Counted from the first letter of the stretch, positions 32,610 through 46,058 are shown. The stretch: 64,000 nucleotides of DNA from Candidula unifasciata (GCA_905116865.2 CAJHNH020000708.1:112001-176000); one strand, 5' to 3'. Program-made: numbers and translations. Notes: generated by a model from the letters alone, not told the origin.

Positions 32610-34383
32610 TATAATAAAAATTTTAGAAATAAATTATTAGGGCGCCTGTAACGGCTACACCACTCAGCTATAACCGGCAGCCATGTGTGGATAAAGACCA
32701 ATGTATATGGAAGCAAAGTAGCAAAGGAGGGGAGAAGGGTTGTAGCCAGGTGAGTTAACAATTTGCCTAAGATGTTAGTTGCCCGCTCCCTCCGACAGCC
32801 CACTAGTAACACATTTTCAAGGGTCGAGTACCTAACTCCCCTTCCCGAGCAGGGTTCTTTTGTAAAGCCACGGGGAGGCAGCATGGACAAAAATGGCTAG
32901 CAGCTGAAAGAATTTCACAAGCTGTGCTAGCCAAATGATGCCAATATGGGTAATAAGACTACAGCAACACTAACCTCTATGCGCACTGCCCTCGTAGAAA
33001 GTGCAACCTATATGCAAGGAATATCATAGACAGTACACGAATCTCAAGGATGTGCTCAAACACGAACACCGACGTCAAAACTACGTGGAGTGCAAGAAGA
33101 TACTCTTACGCCTACCTAGATACTGCGTGCGCTGTGTGGGGAGAGGGTTTCAGTTTAATAATTATGACAAACCGAGCTTGATTCAGCTGTCGGTGATGTG
33201 GCAGCCTATCATTCTGCTTGATAATCGTAAAAGCGTTGTGTCGTTCGGAAAGCAATCTCAAACTAATGAATGGAAAAGTGCTAATACAACCATAAACAGC
33301 TAACATGTGCTACGGTTGGTTTGCGACAAGGTTGGTCCTCAACAAGGATATACAACTAACAAGCCTAAAAATGAACCCAGCCTCTGCCATTTATCATATC
33401 ATGTATCACTATCACCATTTTACTGCGCCGTTATACGTCACATAGGGTTGGCCATTCCTATCTATCCTATGTGGGCCTGTTTAACATCAATTGGCGAGTT
33501 AGGGCATGCCCCACGTAACCACCAAAAAAAGCGATTACCAGGAGGCTCTCTGTATAGCGCTTTGAGACATGCAGAGCACTTCAGACGTTTTGGTCAACCA
33601 CTGCAGCTAGGTCCATTTCAGCCGTCTCGGCGCTATAATGCCACTGCATAGACACATGCGAGAGAGTCAAGTCGATGGACAACATTTCCTCAGTTAAAGC
33701 CCAGTCGTAGCGGAAGTCACTTTCATCCAATTAACTTTACATGCAAAGTGATCTTCATCACTTGTGACAGGCGAACAAAACAAAAAACAATTCTGTACAA
33801 CCTTTAGATATCGCGGATGGAATCTAAAGTACTGCACCCTTGAACTTTCTCAATAACTTTCATCTCAAGATTTTCTTTTGAGGTCCTCGTTTTCCTCAAT
33901 CGACTTATTCCCCATTTCAATGCGTGTCTGGTGAGTCTTTATCCGCGTCTCCCGATGAGTCTAAACACACTGTCATCTGTCTTAATATATAAATGTTTGT
34001 TCAAGTTATACCGATACACAAGCTGAACCCATACATAGGCTGAAACCATATCTCGCCTGGTAATTCTTGCTTTTATTATGTAATCTCGAGTGTTTGCATG
34101 GTCACAGCGTCCTCTGTATACACTGTTGGTTTTCATAATAGCACAGAGCCCAACTACGGCAAAGACAACAACAATTATAGTCAAACAAATAAACAGCAAT
34201 AGTAGCAACATGTTGCCACTGAATACACCTTACTCAACAGCCTGCAGCTAACCGCATTCTGTTGTATATTGATCAACTGCAGATGTTAGCCGTCTGGAGG
34301 TGACACAACTACGGCGTTTCATGCCTCGTGCTGTGCTGACCTAACATTCTGTCTGACGCCCAATAACATGCATATGCTCATGT
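32610..34383. other. No recognisable feature
   Basis: The plus-strand frames at 33001-33303 and 33307-33651 look plausible in length only; I find no domain and no codon-level signature. The sequence CTGTATAGCGCTTTGAGACA near 33550 recalls worn SINE ends, but no second copy is present. Confidence 0.45.
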
Positions 34384-34600
34384 TTCTTCTTCTTCTGCTT
34401 TCGCCTCATTGTGCCGGTGAACCACAAGTGGTGCTGTAGTTTATGGCTAGACTACTATATCTGGGTCTATCAGCCTAACACATTCAATTTCAGCAAAACC
34501 GTAATTAGTCGTCTCTGGCGCCATGCTTCTTAGGGGCAGTGGGTCAACCCCCATCTCCTAAAATAAGGTCAAGGAACATACGCTTTGAGCTCGACATTCA
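34384..34600 (-). mobile_element. RG-related retroposon, variant b
   Basis: On the minus strand it opens with GACCCACTGCCCCTAAGAAG and CATGGCGCCAGAGACGACTA, like RG, but the middle differs (GCTGAAATTGAATGTGTTAG, CCATAAACTACAGCACCAC). It ends in GCAGAAGAAGAAGAAAC, again a GAA tail. 60533-60640 is a second copy of this variant. Confidence 0.6.
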
Positions 34601-34973
34601 GATTAACACAATTTGTACATGCCAGCCACCAGAATACAACGCTTCTTAATTGGGAAGGATTTGAATCTGTTAGGCCAAATTAAAAACTGATCAGGTCTTC
34701 AGATAAATTGTAACCTCTTGCTTGCTTTAAATGCTTATCAGCCACTAACCGACAGCTTATTAATGTACTAAGTTACGAAGCTGGCAGTGTCGCACTTACC
34801 GCATGTGATACAGAAGTATGCATACACAACTCAAAGTAAGCGTCAAGACTAAACGTTAGACACACATGCACATCTTAGCACTGCCAAGACTCGTGAACTG
34901 TCCACGAAGCCGTGGGCAGGTTTTTTTAGATCATGAAATAAATACACTTTGTCGTCAGTCTTCTATCTGATCT

Positions 34974-35325
<352 letters not shown>

Positions 35326-35589
35326 TCTCTCCTACAACAAATAAACGGACAGACACATTATCAAGTGTTATTCTCTCCCTTATATTTATCCTCCAATTAC
35401 CCAATCAGGTAAATAAAGAGACCCACGCATGCATGGAATTCTAGAAGTCCTCCACTGTACATGACAACGCTGGAGCAGGGGCTAGAAGTGGTGGTTGTGG
35501 AGAGGGAAGGTTAAAAACAACACAAAATAATCAATGGTATACATATTCCAAATTACATGTCTGCTCCTGATAAACCCCACTGCCGTCTC

Positions 35590-36109
35590 ACGCCTGTCTC
35601 TACAGGGAGGAGTCAAGCACAGTTTGCCCTTTCGCTTGTCTGCGCGCTCTCTCTCTCTCTCTCTTAAACAGGGTGTCAAGTACGGTTTTCCTTTTGCTTT
35701 TAGTCTTATCCAACTCTCTGTCTCTCTCTCTTAAACAGGGTGTCAAGTAAACAGGGTGTCAAGGTTTTCCTTTTTTTGCTTTTAGTCTTAGGGTGTCAAG
35801 TACAGTTTTCCAACTTATCCAACTCTCTCTCTCTCTTAAACAGGGTGTCTCTTTGCTGGAAGCATCCAACTCTCTGTCTCTCTCTCTTAAACAGGGTGTC
35901 AAGTACGGGTTTCCTTTTGCTTTTAGTCTTATTTCCTCTTTAAACAGGGTGTGTACGATTTTCCTTTTGCTTTTAGTCTTATCCAACTCTGTCTTTCTCT
36001 GTCTCTTTCTTAAACAGGGTGAAAGGCTTTTAGTCTTATCCAAATCTCTGTCTTCTCTCTCTTAAACAGGGTGTCAAGTACGATTTTCCTTTTGCTTTTA
36101 GTCTTATCT

Positions 36110-36161
<52 letters not shown>

Positions 36162-36277
36162 TTCTTAAACAGGGTGTCAAGTACGGTTTTCCTTTTGCTT
36201 TTAGTCTTATCCAACTCTCTGTCTCTCTCTTAAACAGGGTGTCAAGTACGGTTTTCCTTTTGCTTTTAGTCTTATCC

Positions 36278-36319
<42 letters not shown>

Positions 36320-36362
36320 GCAAAGTGTATAGTTTTCCTTTTACATGTAGTCATATCCAACT
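35590..36362. repeat. CT-rich minisatellite, about 65-bp unit, 10-11 copies
   Basis: The unit TTAAACAGGGTGTCAAGTAC, GGTTTTCCTTTTGCTTTTAG, TCTTATCCAACTCTC is separated by (CT)n runs of variable length. The first copy (35605-35665) is diverged (CAAGCACAGTTTGCCCTTTC) and the last (36315-36362) has decayed. Several internal copies lack part of the unit. Confidence 0.93.
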
Positions 36363-36395
36363 ATGTCTCTCTCTCTCGAAAGGATAAAAGCACAT

Positions 36396-36405
36396 CCGTC
36401 CGTCC

Positions 36406-36494
<89 letters not shown>
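36396..36494. repeat. (TA)n microsatellite
   Basis: About 47 TA units beginning after a CCGTCCGTCCG run. Confidence 0.98.
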
Positions 36495-36496
<2 letters not shown>

Positions 36497-38619
36497 CCTT
36501 TGCCCAGCATAAACAATTTAACCCCATGGCACACCCGACGTGCATAATAAGCCATGTCAGGGGACAAAGTGACCAGTTTTTCTTCGTCGGTATTTCCAGT
36601 CCTATACAATATTCACATGATTATGAAAACTGTCCAGTACTCATTTTAAGCGGACATGCCGGAGTAAAACAAAGATCAGGGTTCGGGTTCTGGAGATGAT
36701 GAACCCGGACCACTGGCACGTAAACAAGAAGAATGGCCACTGTGCCAAAGCAACTCAGGCATTGCCACAAACACACCTCTAGCACAGCGGAGAGTTACTT
36801 CCCTGATCTATCAGTTCGTCCCCTCAGCTCTGCTACCTACATGTTTACCATACCATCATACGATTCAGATTTTATATCTCAGTCTGGACGGCAGACCAAC
36901 AAGGATATCGCTTTCAACATCCAAAGAAATTAATAACTAGGGCATCCGTAATGGCTTCACCAGCCAGGTGGAAGCTGCAGGCCTATGTGGGTAAGGAGCG
37001 CCGGGACATAAAAGACATCGCCATATGTGTAAGACACAGGACAGTCAAAAGGGCTGAGAGTTTAGCAGCACTGAAACCACAAGGCCTCACATACGCGTAG
37101 CAAGGTCCGCTGGCACCTGGTGCTGAACCACCCTCCCCCCTTTTTTTTCCCACATACACGTTTTTTTAAATCATATTTTTTGGCCATTTTGACACCCCAT
37201 CAGTAATGACACCAGTGGCGGGATCGCACTCCTTTCATACGACACTGTACATACTGACAGACGTTTGCAGTACCCTCCTCGTCATTCAGTAAGTTTTTCT
37301 TGACCCGTGTTCTACCGGTGGTTAGCGGACCGCCACCTGTCTGCCAAATTTCCCTGACAGTCCACCAAAAATGTCCAGTCATCATTAAAAAAAATAAAAT
37401 GCTCTGTATGTACATTAGTTTTAATTTCTATACTTGCCGACAGCTGGCCAGAGTTGTAAATAGGCTGAAGAGCGCTAATTCTTGGCGACTGTATTTTGGC
37501 TACTTCAGCTAACGCGACGACAGACGCGCAGCACAGCGGAGGTAAAAACCGATATCCGCATGTGCAGAGATGCACGCTCACAGCTGTCCTTCAATCCGGA
37601 GAGAAGATCATCATGGTGACGCGCGCGCGCAACCTTCACCAGGCCAGATTCTGTCCCGGTGTCGACATTCAGACCAAGAAATTATATCGATCCGGCCACA
37701 ACATGAAAGTTGACGCTATACATATAACAGGACTTGCTGAAATCGGCTAAGATGCGGAGACAGGAAGAGTGAGCGTGTACTTTTTATGAGATGGGTCAAC
37801 AGACTGGAAAGGTCATAGATGGGCGAATAGACAGTTATTAAATAGGTACTTAGTTGGGCTACGGGAGACAGAAAGGAAATGATTTGGTAATCTCCTCATA
37901 AGAACGTCTTAATCCAGTGTTTATGAAATTCTTAGTATTTCATTAGTAGTCCTAAAGTAATTAAACAGCCTGCCACGAGGCTTCTCCGCCTTTCGGTTTC
38001 GCCGTTTTCATAACCAAGACACACAATATGTGTTCTCGATGAGCACTGTTTCCCTCTTTGTATACTGCCAAAATAATTGTCATTATTTTTTTTTTTACCT
38101 CGTTTGCGGTGTAGGTACGCTCTTTGTATACAACTAGACTAAATGAAATGATACTTGACATTTGTGGCCTTTTTAATAAGCCGTAACAGAGACAAGTGGA
38201 AAGCTAAACAGTTTAGTCAATAAAACCAGTTCTCTGTGGTTAATGAAATAGTAACTTCCGCGTGCTGTGTAGGGTCATGCCAGACTTAAAAAGCTTAATA
38301 TAGGAGTTACTATAGAATCGTTATACCAGACTTGACATCCCATATCGCGTCTACATTTTTAAACGAGATGCGCATTGTGGAGAGGTACCTTATTCTGAAT
38401 TCACCCCAAACAAAGGTAATTCCGGAGTTCCCGGTGAGGTCTAGGGGCACATCATAGGACGCGGACAAAGAATCACCAAAACGGCACTGAAATGGGAAAT
38501 AAATGGACTGCGGCCATGAGGACGTCCAGGAAAAAACACTTAAAACTTTAATGTGCCGCCGACGGTGCTGGAATGAAGTCCATTTAAGATATCCGAACTG
38601 CTATAACAGAACTAGTGGT
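36495..38619. other. No recognisable feature
   Basis: The 84-residue frame at 37496-37750 is the most protein-like stretch, with even composition, but I recognise no family and cannot define exon borders. A GCGCGCGCGC run is at 37620. The rest is AT-rich spacer. Confidence 0.45.
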
Positions 38620-38997
38620 CCCTGTGTGGGTTCCGGGGCCCTATTATGGAGGGGGGGGGGAGAAGAAAAGACCCACTGCCTACCAAAAGCATATCGTAAG
38701 AGTTGACTAATTTGGAGCTTCCTTTGAAGTCGGAGTGCATCTGCCTGAGAGACAAGGAACCAGCAATCTGCATATAAATGAGTCAGATCTGTAAAACGGA
38801 TGCACACGCAACACTCAGGTTCGGGAAAAGGACTGCAGTCCAAAAATGGATGAACAACCAGAACTTTCCGGCAGAGTTTACAGCTGGTGAACAGGAAGAA
38901 GAAGAAGAGAAGAAGAAGAAGAAGAAGAAGAAGAGAAGAAGAAGAAGAAGAAGAAGAAGAAGAAGAAAGAAGAAGAAGAAGAAGAAGAAGAAGAACG
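38620..38997 (+). mobile_element. RG retroposon, full length with expanded GAA tail
   Basis: TTCCGGGGCCCTATTATGGA, CCACTGCCTACCAAAAGC, TATCGTAAGAGTTGACTAAT, GGAGTGCATCTGCCTGAGAG, CAGATCTGTAAAACGGATGC, ACGCAACACTCAGGTTC and TTTACAGCTGGTGAACAGG are followed by about 110 bp of GAA units. This is the best reference copy for the family. Confidence 0.9.
38889..38997. repeat. (GAA)n microsatellite
   Basis: GAA array with four one-base interruptions, continuous with the RG 3' end. Confidence 0.95.
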
Positions 38998-40595
38998 AGT
39001 GAAATAATAAACAGCGAGGCCTATGAGACTATAAACGCCACAAAAGGACGAAGAAGATGATAGCGATCATGATAATACTGCTAACAACGATTATGTGCGA
39101 AGAGTAGGACCACTCTTTAGCCTCTTGTTTCTACAGAATATTTAAAGTCACATATTTCACTATCCACTAAAGCAATGAGTGTTTAAGGGCTTCAAATGAA
39201 CGTCAATCGTTCCGTTCACTTAACAAAAACTACAAGTTAAGGTAATGTAGAGCTCGTTGTGGTAAATATACCGAGAACGTATCTAATTTTGTCAAGGAAA
39301 TAGTAAAGATATGAGTTTGCATGCTAGCAATACAAATAAAACAATATACGTATTATAGAGAGAGAAAACAGTACACATTAAATAAAGACCTTGCCCATTG
39401 TGGGTGCACGTAATACAGCGACTAGCTGGTTAGCCTACCTACCCAGAAGTCATTTTTTTTTTTGCTCCCCTTTTCTTCTTATTCGTCCACTTGAAACAGA
39501 TTATCTATATATGCAATGTCGTCTCAAGTAAGAACTTCACACTATTCAATGAGCGACCCGTAAAGTTCAGCTCGAACCGGTGTTTCTCTTGGACATAACT
39601 AAGGCAGTGTGATGCGAATTAGGCTTATTTTGGGGCGTGCCATGAATAGGGATTTCTTGGGGTGCTGGCGAGGGAGAGCTCTGAAAAAGGAGCAAGTCTC
39701 CATGTAGGCATCCTGAGAGGTCAATGAAATTCGCAGCGAAGGCGAAGTCAGGCAGTAAGAACATCATTTGCAAACAGAGAAAAGTGATGGCCACGAATGA
39801 ACGAAAGTATCACACACTGGAAATAATGAAGCAATAACCGATCAACATGCTAAAAAAACATCCAACCTATGAACGCCTAGAACAAAGCAGTTTTAGTGAT
39901 GTATAGTTACTGTTTAATGAACAGCGACTAATGCTAACCCGACCCCCCCCCCCCACCCCTCCTCTTCCCCCAATGTTATAAGTCATTCCGGGAAACTCAC
40001 TACCAAATCTAGCAGCCGACGAGATGGGGTAAAAAGGCTGAAAAGTACCGGGTCCTTTTCTTTTACTGGCTTACTCCCTTCATAATTTCAAGAATCTGCT
40101 GGGAATCGTATGGAGAGGAAAGGCCCACCCTCACCTATTGTATATTGTCTAGCATAAAATTTATCTCTTAATAGCAGTGTCCTTCATCAACTTGCTATTG
40201 TTCACTTGAAGGCGACAGAGAGCTCTTGGCATGTATTTACTTCACAGTGCAGTAATGACGCTGAGGAATTTTGCTTTTTTCCCCTGAATAAGTGAACACT
40301 AATCAATAAAAAAAAATCATCTTTCCATTACGTATGTGTATGTAACATTTTAGATCGGTAGTGTCTAAATATATCAAACCTTGCTATTAACTCTTTCCGC
40401 ACTAAATAACTAACTATGTGATTTTTAACTCATTATATGATACGATTTTGCTTAAGTGCCATTCACTTGTTATATTAACTCAATCAGTTTACTGCAGTGG
40501 TTATAACAGCATTACTGTTCAACCTCCTTTGGTCGCAACATTTATTTGTGTAACAAATTATTCAGACATAACGAGGTAAAGTATTAGCTGAGGCT
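38998..40595. other. No recognisable feature
   Basis: Near 39970-40060 a stretch (CTACCAAATCTAGCAGCCGA, CGAGATGGGGTAAAAAG) resembles one arm of the palindromic MITE at 26017. A C-run lies at 39942-39954. No gene recognised. Confidence 0.45.
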
Positions 40596-40683
40596 AAGAG
40601 AGTTAGGTAGGACTCAACCCCACCCAATCACCTAGCAATCATGACGCTAGGACTCAACCCATCCCAATCACCTAGCAACCATG
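40596..40683. repeat. Two-copy tandem repeat, about 39 bp
   Basis: TAGGACTCAACCCCACCCAA, TCACCTAGCAATCATG is followed directly by the same unit with four changes. Confidence 0.8.
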
Positions 40684-41040
40684 GCACTTAAAATTACAGT
40701 TAAAAGTAATCATACAGCAGACACCACAATAAAAGTGTAGAGTGAGTGAGGCTACAATTTACTGAGGCAGGATGATCAGTTTCATTTGTATCACTTCTCA
40801 AAATTTCCAGAAATATCTTTTTCTAATCAGTACCAATGTTAAAACTTGGACTGATGTCACAGTCAAAAGGGCCATGATTATCATACTTCTGACTACTAGA
40901 AATGGAACCTAGGCCAGTGTATTGGTAAGTAAGCCAGCTAAAGATTATGCCATATTCAAAGTGCCATTCAATAAAAGAGACATTTGACTCTGCTCTGAGA
41001 TTGTTTCAAACAAGATCACACTTGCATCCCACACAAAAAA

Positions 41041-41190
41041 GGGAACAGGTCAAACTTGTATCAAAAAAGGAAACAGATCAAACTTGTATCAAAAAGGAAA
41101 CAGATCACACTTGTATCAAAAAACAGGGAACAGATCAAACTTGTATCAAAAAAAATTGAACAGATCAAACTTGTTTCAAAAAAGGGAAGA
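41041..41190. repeat. 27-bp tandem repeat, five to six copies
   Basis: Unit GGAACAGATCAAACTTGTAT plus CAAAAAA, with A-run length varying between copies. The frames that read QIKLVSK are artefacts of the repeat. Confidence 0.92.
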
Positions 41191-41439
41191 GATCTCTCAC
41201 TTCATAATGGTCACAAACTATATACCATCTACTTAGCTTTCACATCTTCACTACAGTTTTATCTTCTCTTAAATTACCCTATACAGAGGGGAAAAAATAA
41301 TAATAATAAATGGCTTCGATAATCTTAAGCAAGAAAGTATGTGCTGTATCAATTAGTTATTTCTATTCTTAACAACCATGTTTAGAAAAGATAAATATTA
41401 AAAACTTATCAGACTAAAAGGTATATGAAAAATTAATGA

Positions 41440-41590
41440 AAGCTTAAATGGACTGAGGAAAGAGGACCTCGACAAGAAATCCTATGACGAACGCTGAAGA
41501 GAGAGGCCAAAGGTGATGGATTGCTGGATTCCAACCATTAGAAGAATAAACTGTGAGCCCTAAGTTACATATAATACATGATGATGATGA
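41440..41590 (+). mobile_element. LINE 3' end with GAT tail (type E)
   Basis: GACAAGAAATCCTATGACGA, AGAGAGGCCAAAGGTGATGG, then CTAAGTTACATATAATACAT and a GATGATGAT tail. Aligns with 4995-5130 and 41805-41965. Confidence 0.6.
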
Positions 41591-41637
41591 ATGAAAGCTA
41601 AGCAGAAAACAAAATGTATAATAACCATGCAGGTTAA

Positions 41638-41775
41638 CTCCTTGAGTCCCAAGGAACGCATCATACGTTCATAGGTTACTACCTAGAAGCCCAATGAACG
41701 CGTGATGCGCCTATTTTACTACTTTCTTTACCACCCCCTGGGCCTGTGATGCTAAACCCTCTGGGACTCAAAGAG
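41638..41775 (+). mobile_element. TTAA-flanked palindromic MITE, copy 1
   Basis: TTAA lies at both edges (41634-41637 and 41776-41779). The ends are CTCCTTGAGTCCCA and TGGGACTCAAAGAG, near-perfect inverted repeats. Inside are GGAACGCATCATACGTTCAT and AATGAACGCGTGATGCG, so the halves are partly complementary. The TTAA target points to the piggyBac superfamily. Confidence 0.8.
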
Positions 41776-41804
41776 TTAAGACAGAAAAATCACACTACAT
41801 GTTT

Positions 41805-41965
41805 GTATAACTCCCAAAAGAAATCCTAAGATGAATGTTGATGAGAGAGGCCAAAGCTGCTGAACTGGATTCCATCCGTGATACTGAACTGATTGCAGAG
41901 GATAGGACTGAATGGAGGAATAGACAAGCCCTAGGTGACATACAATGGCACAACAGGATTCTGAA
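41805..41965 (+). mobile_element. LINE C-terminal fragment (type E)
   Basis: An open stretch reads MREAKAAELDSIRDTELIAE, DRTEWRNRQALGDIQWHN, the last part of a LINE ORF2. It lies 30 bp after the TTAA MITE, which itself follows another type E end. Confidence 0.65.
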
Positions 41966-43907
41966 TGGTAGTATGATTAAACATTTTAGTCCCAGAAGAT
42001 TCTGCCAAAATGGTACTCAACAAAACAAATGAAATAGGCAGATTATTACTTACAAAGAAGCAAACTACACTGGCCTGCATTTTTAAATTACCTTTTCAAA
42101 GATGCAAACAGTGACAAATGGAGAGTGATTAGCAAAAAAAAAAGAAATTCATCATCTGTTTAAAACACCACTTAATTCCTGGCCTCATGAAGGCTAACAG
42201 ACTGTTAATGGTTAGGGCATATAGAGAAAATGGCAAATAGTCTACCATGATGAAGATAAAGCAGATAAAGTCTACCATGATGCAGACTAAAAGGATAACC
42301 GATGAATAATATGATTGCTGACCTACAAACACTTGATGTTACCAATTGGAAACAGAAGGTCAATCATAGAGATGAATAAAGGTGAGTGATATCTGCAGCA
42401 ATGAACTTCAAGGATTCTGAGCGCTAAGAAGAGGACACATTTTCATTCAGTATGCTCTGCAAAAAGTACATGATTTGCATAATAAACAAGAACAAAAATG
42501 GATCTTTTGTTTAGGACAGAAAGTTACCCATTTATGACAGCTCCCTTAACTCTGACTGGGGCAGTACTTCTTTTCAAATATATGTGTCGATCAGAAGAAG
42601 TTAATATAAACATTGTCTAAGACAGGAGTGGATTTAGTAACAACTTTCTGAGGCAAGAGTTTAATTAATAACTAGAAGAGAAACAAAAAGAACACTCTGA
42701 GGTATCTGAAAATTGTGTAGCATTATTTTTCAATAATACAATGGAAGTTACTCTAAAGGAAGCCAGATTTCTTTAGAAAAGTGTGACCAAATGTGCAGAG
42801 TGAGAGAACATATAACTGAGAAGCCCATCACATATGAAGAACTCCTTAACTCTTTTGGTATCAAGCAGATATTACATAAACTCATTCTACTCTTAGAAAT
42901 TATTACTGTAATCAATGTTTGAGGAGTTAAGATAACAGGACAGAATGATTTCAAGTAAGAATTATGGGTAAGTGTAACAATGGGTCCACTCTGAATTCAG
43001 AAAAGTATATCATGTCAACTAAAACCAACCATCGCTTGACGATCTGCTTGGTATTGAATGAGTAGGCCTGATTGAGTTCACACAAGGAAACAAAACTGTA
43101 TGGAAAGAAAAACAATCACATTTAAAGGTTCTGAGGAGATAGGAGATGACTGGAGAGAGAGAGAAAAAAAAGAGAAAACTTGGATATTTTGGCTGGAGGG
43201 AGAAGTCGAAGCAACAAAAAAAAAAATAAACAGATAAAGATACAAGTGGGAAGACAACATCAAGAGATGGGTGTACAGCAGTCTAAGAGTGTGTACCACC
43301 AATAGAAGAGACACAGCATGCCAGAAATCCACTGCAGCCAACCTTCACTGTGAAAAGAGTACCTGACTACTGAGTTCACACAGCAATTGCAAGCTGCCGA
43401 AACTGTTCATAAAAGATGTATTTAATCCCACTGTAAGGAGATCAGTGTAAAAGAAGAACTGGATACAATGCAAACGTGTACCCTGGAGATAGATGTGTGT
43501 AAACAGAACACAATATATTCAATGGGGATAGACATATGTAAATTAGAGACTCATTGTTTGGACCATTCATGTAAACTGGAGTGAGATCACTGAAAACAAG
43601 TAACAATGGAAACAGACTGTGTACTTTGCAAAAACTTCCTGAGCTGAAATTTATTTTCTAATGCCACAGTCAAGTTTTTGATGGAGTAAACATTTGTATC
43701 ATCACAGAAATTAACTTTCAGTCAACTAAATATTACATAAACTAAACAACAATATCAGAAGAAGGTGATTAGTTCACCTTCTCTTCCTCATTATATTTGT
43801 TCCAAAAAAAAAAAAAAAGTGAGTACCCATGTTAGGCTATTTCATCGTTCTCATGAAGGATATAACCAGTCCTACTGTACTCCATTCATACTTTATTTAT
43901 TGATAGG
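41966..43907. other. No recognisable feature; probable cotransporter intron
   Basis: AT-rich with A-tracts. A weak pair of TTAA-adjacent ends (TTAACTCTTTTGGTATCAAG near 42846 and TTTGAGGAGTTAA near 42931) could be a worn TTAA MITE. Confidence 0.4.
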
Positions 43908-44137
43908 TTAGTTGTGTATCCTTTACAGGACGATGCAGAACCAACCCTAACAGCCCATGGCTGTTGTGTGGTTTTTATAGGCAAATTTACAGCCAGTAGT
44001 TTGCCATTGCTTTCTGGATAGTCGGCTTTCTTGATACCACTGTCGAAACCAACGCAAGGTGCATGGCTCGCAGCTGGGATCGAACCAGGCACCCCGGCAT
44101 TACGAAGCGTTCGCATCGACTTAGCCACAGAGCCGAC
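43908..44137 (-). mobile_element. S2 SINE, full length
   Basis: Minus-strand head CGGCTCTGTGGCTAAGTCGA, B box GCCTGGTTCGATCCCAGC, body GCGTTGGTTTCGACAGTGG, AAGCAATGGCAAACTACTGG and end CCTGTAAAGGATACACAAC. Confidence 0.9.
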
Positions 44138-44285
44138 TTATTTATTGATAGGTAGGTAAACATGTTATCTATTAAAGTCAGGTCAAGAACATGCACTGTT
44201 AATTCTAAACCTGGGCTATTATTTAACTGGTGGCCTGCAGGCCTCACAAGTGCCCTGCCAATAAATGCCAGTTGTGTTGTATTAA

Positions 44286-44423
44286 CTCTCTGAGTCCCAA
44301 GCGGTTTAGAATCAGAGGTCCAAAGGATAGTCAAAAGAGATGTAAAATTGGCACACGTTGCGTTCATTAGGCTTCTAGGTAGGAAGCTATGAACGTATGA
44401 TGCGTTCCTTGGGACTGAAAGAG
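44286..44423 (-). mobile_element. TTAA-flanked palindromic MITE, copy 2
   Basis: TTAA at 44282-44285 and 44424-44427. Ends CTCTCTGAGTCCCAAG and CTTGGGACTGAAAGAG. The internal order is the reverse of copy 1. Confidence 0.8.
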
Positions 44424-44427
44424 TTAA

Positions 44428-45917
44428 TGATCTTTCTACGCTGAGGATTTGGGCATCTGGCACACGAGGATCTCATTTCCCAATTTGTGTACCCTGAGTC
44501 AACTTAGGTGAACAGCCCTGCTCTACACTGTACAGGTGTTACTACAAGGTGCACGGTATACATAAACATCTGTAGTTACTTCACAACTGTCTTGCCCACA
44601 AAGTAGTTATATTAGCTTGTATATCCCAGCTAGTGACTTAACTATATCAGCATTTCCCAGCTATTTTGGTCCGCTGAGTCCTTTTAGAATAAACTTTCTT
44701 TGCTACAGCCTCTTTTTTTCTCAATCTTTAATTACATTTCATTGTCATTTACTTTCCTGGAGCAATCATGGAGCCCCTGGTGGGCCTCTGAAAAGTCCAG
44801 GTGGGCGTTAAATCAGTTCTGCCTTATCAAGTTATGGGTAAGGATAGGAAGTTTTGTTCTTCCACGATTGTACTATAGTATTACCACCTTAAGAATGAGA
44901 ATCCGTATGTCGCGTCAGCTATAAATTGTAATTATTTTTTCTTTACATCAGATTTAACTAATAAACTGCTATCTACATTTTTTTTTTTTTCTGTGTTAAG
45001 CTAGCAATCGTGTGGGCCAGGAAACAACTTCCTTTGTTTTGGTGGGACAATTGGTATAAACAAGGTTGAGAAAGACTGCCTTGGAGCAGCCCTGAGAACT
45101 ACATATATCTCAGACAGTTAATTCTTTTCATTACACCATTCATATCTTGGTCGTTCCAAAGATATATACCATTTTTTTTTGCCCATCTTCTATCACAGAC
45201 AGATGTTATATTACCCCTCTGCATCCAAAATATTAGTTCAGCTACCTCTATCTCATTGCGCCTCTGTTGAACTTCTTCATACCTGTATATGAATTGCTTT
45301 TTAAGAGAATCTCCTTATAATAAAATGAGTTAAAAGTTCTTGAGATTGAAAGAGTTAATCTCTCTCTACCCTGCACTGTTATCATAACCCATTTCCAATT
45401 AAATATTACAATTAAAGTGACAACAAAAAAGAATGAAGAAAGTGTGATGAAAGGCGTAACCTAAAAAAATATGGTGCTAAAGTCATTAACAGAAAGTATA
45501 GCCTGTAAACATTACAAGAATGAAAATATGGTAAATAGCTACAAAATGAGTTAAAATCACTTGCTCCTTAATACACTTTTTCTGAGTAGTAGCTCCTAAG
45601 ACTTTTTTTCTGGGTATCTGACATCTATCCGCCTATTTTGTCTTACTGTTTGGATGGTTAATTATTTTTTAACTCTTTCGGTCCAAGATAGTGTTGACTT
45701 TAACACTGTCTAATGTGAAGGTTTTGTATCTAAAGCAACAAATGTTTAAGTCTCATAGAGTGAAAATATGCAGCTGTGGCAGAGAAGGTGTTGTAATAAC
45801 AAAAATTGTAAAAATAAAGGGTTAACATAAGACAAGAATGTGATATGGAAAGTAAAGAAATGTGTATCATATATAGTGTAACCAATGAAAGCATGGTGAG
45901 TTCACCCGTACTGAGAG
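44428..45917. other. Mostly unrecognised; two partial TTAA MITE ends
   Basis: GAGATTGAAAGAGTTAATC at 45342-45360 and TTTTTTAACTCTTTCGGTCC at 45665-45684 look like single ends of the same TTAA MITE type without clear partners. T-tracts at 44979 and 45172. No gene recognised. Confidence 0.45.
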
Positions 45918-45921
45918 TTAA

Positions 45922-46058
45922 CTCTTTGAGTCCCAGGAAAGGCATCATAAGTTCATAGGTTCTTACCTAGAAGCCCAATGAACACACGATGTGTCGATTT
46001 TAGTCTCTCTTTACTACCCATTGGGCCTGTGATGCTAAACCCCCTTGGACTCAAGGAG
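45922..46058 (+). mobile_element. TTAA-flanked palindromic MITE, copy 3
   Basis: TTAA at 45918-45921; the right target has mutated to TTTA (46059-46062). Ends CTCTTTGAGTCCCAGG and TTGGACTCAAGGAG. The inside follows copy 1 closely (TAGAAGCCCAATGAACAC, GGGCCTGTGATGCTAAACCC). Confidence 0.8.

Noticed and set aside
33001..33651. Two consecutive plus-strand frames of 100 and 114 residues
   Set aside because: No domain or codon signature; adjacent frames without splice signals.
35482..36360. Plus-strand frames with LSLSLSL and minus-strand frames with RERERE
   Set aside because: CT-rich minisatellite.
37496..37750. 84-residue plus-strand frame
   Set aside because: Balanced composition, but no recognisable family, exon borders or second copy.
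42846..42931. Fourth complete TTAA MITE
   Set aside because: The ends match the family only over about 9 bp and the inside does not match.
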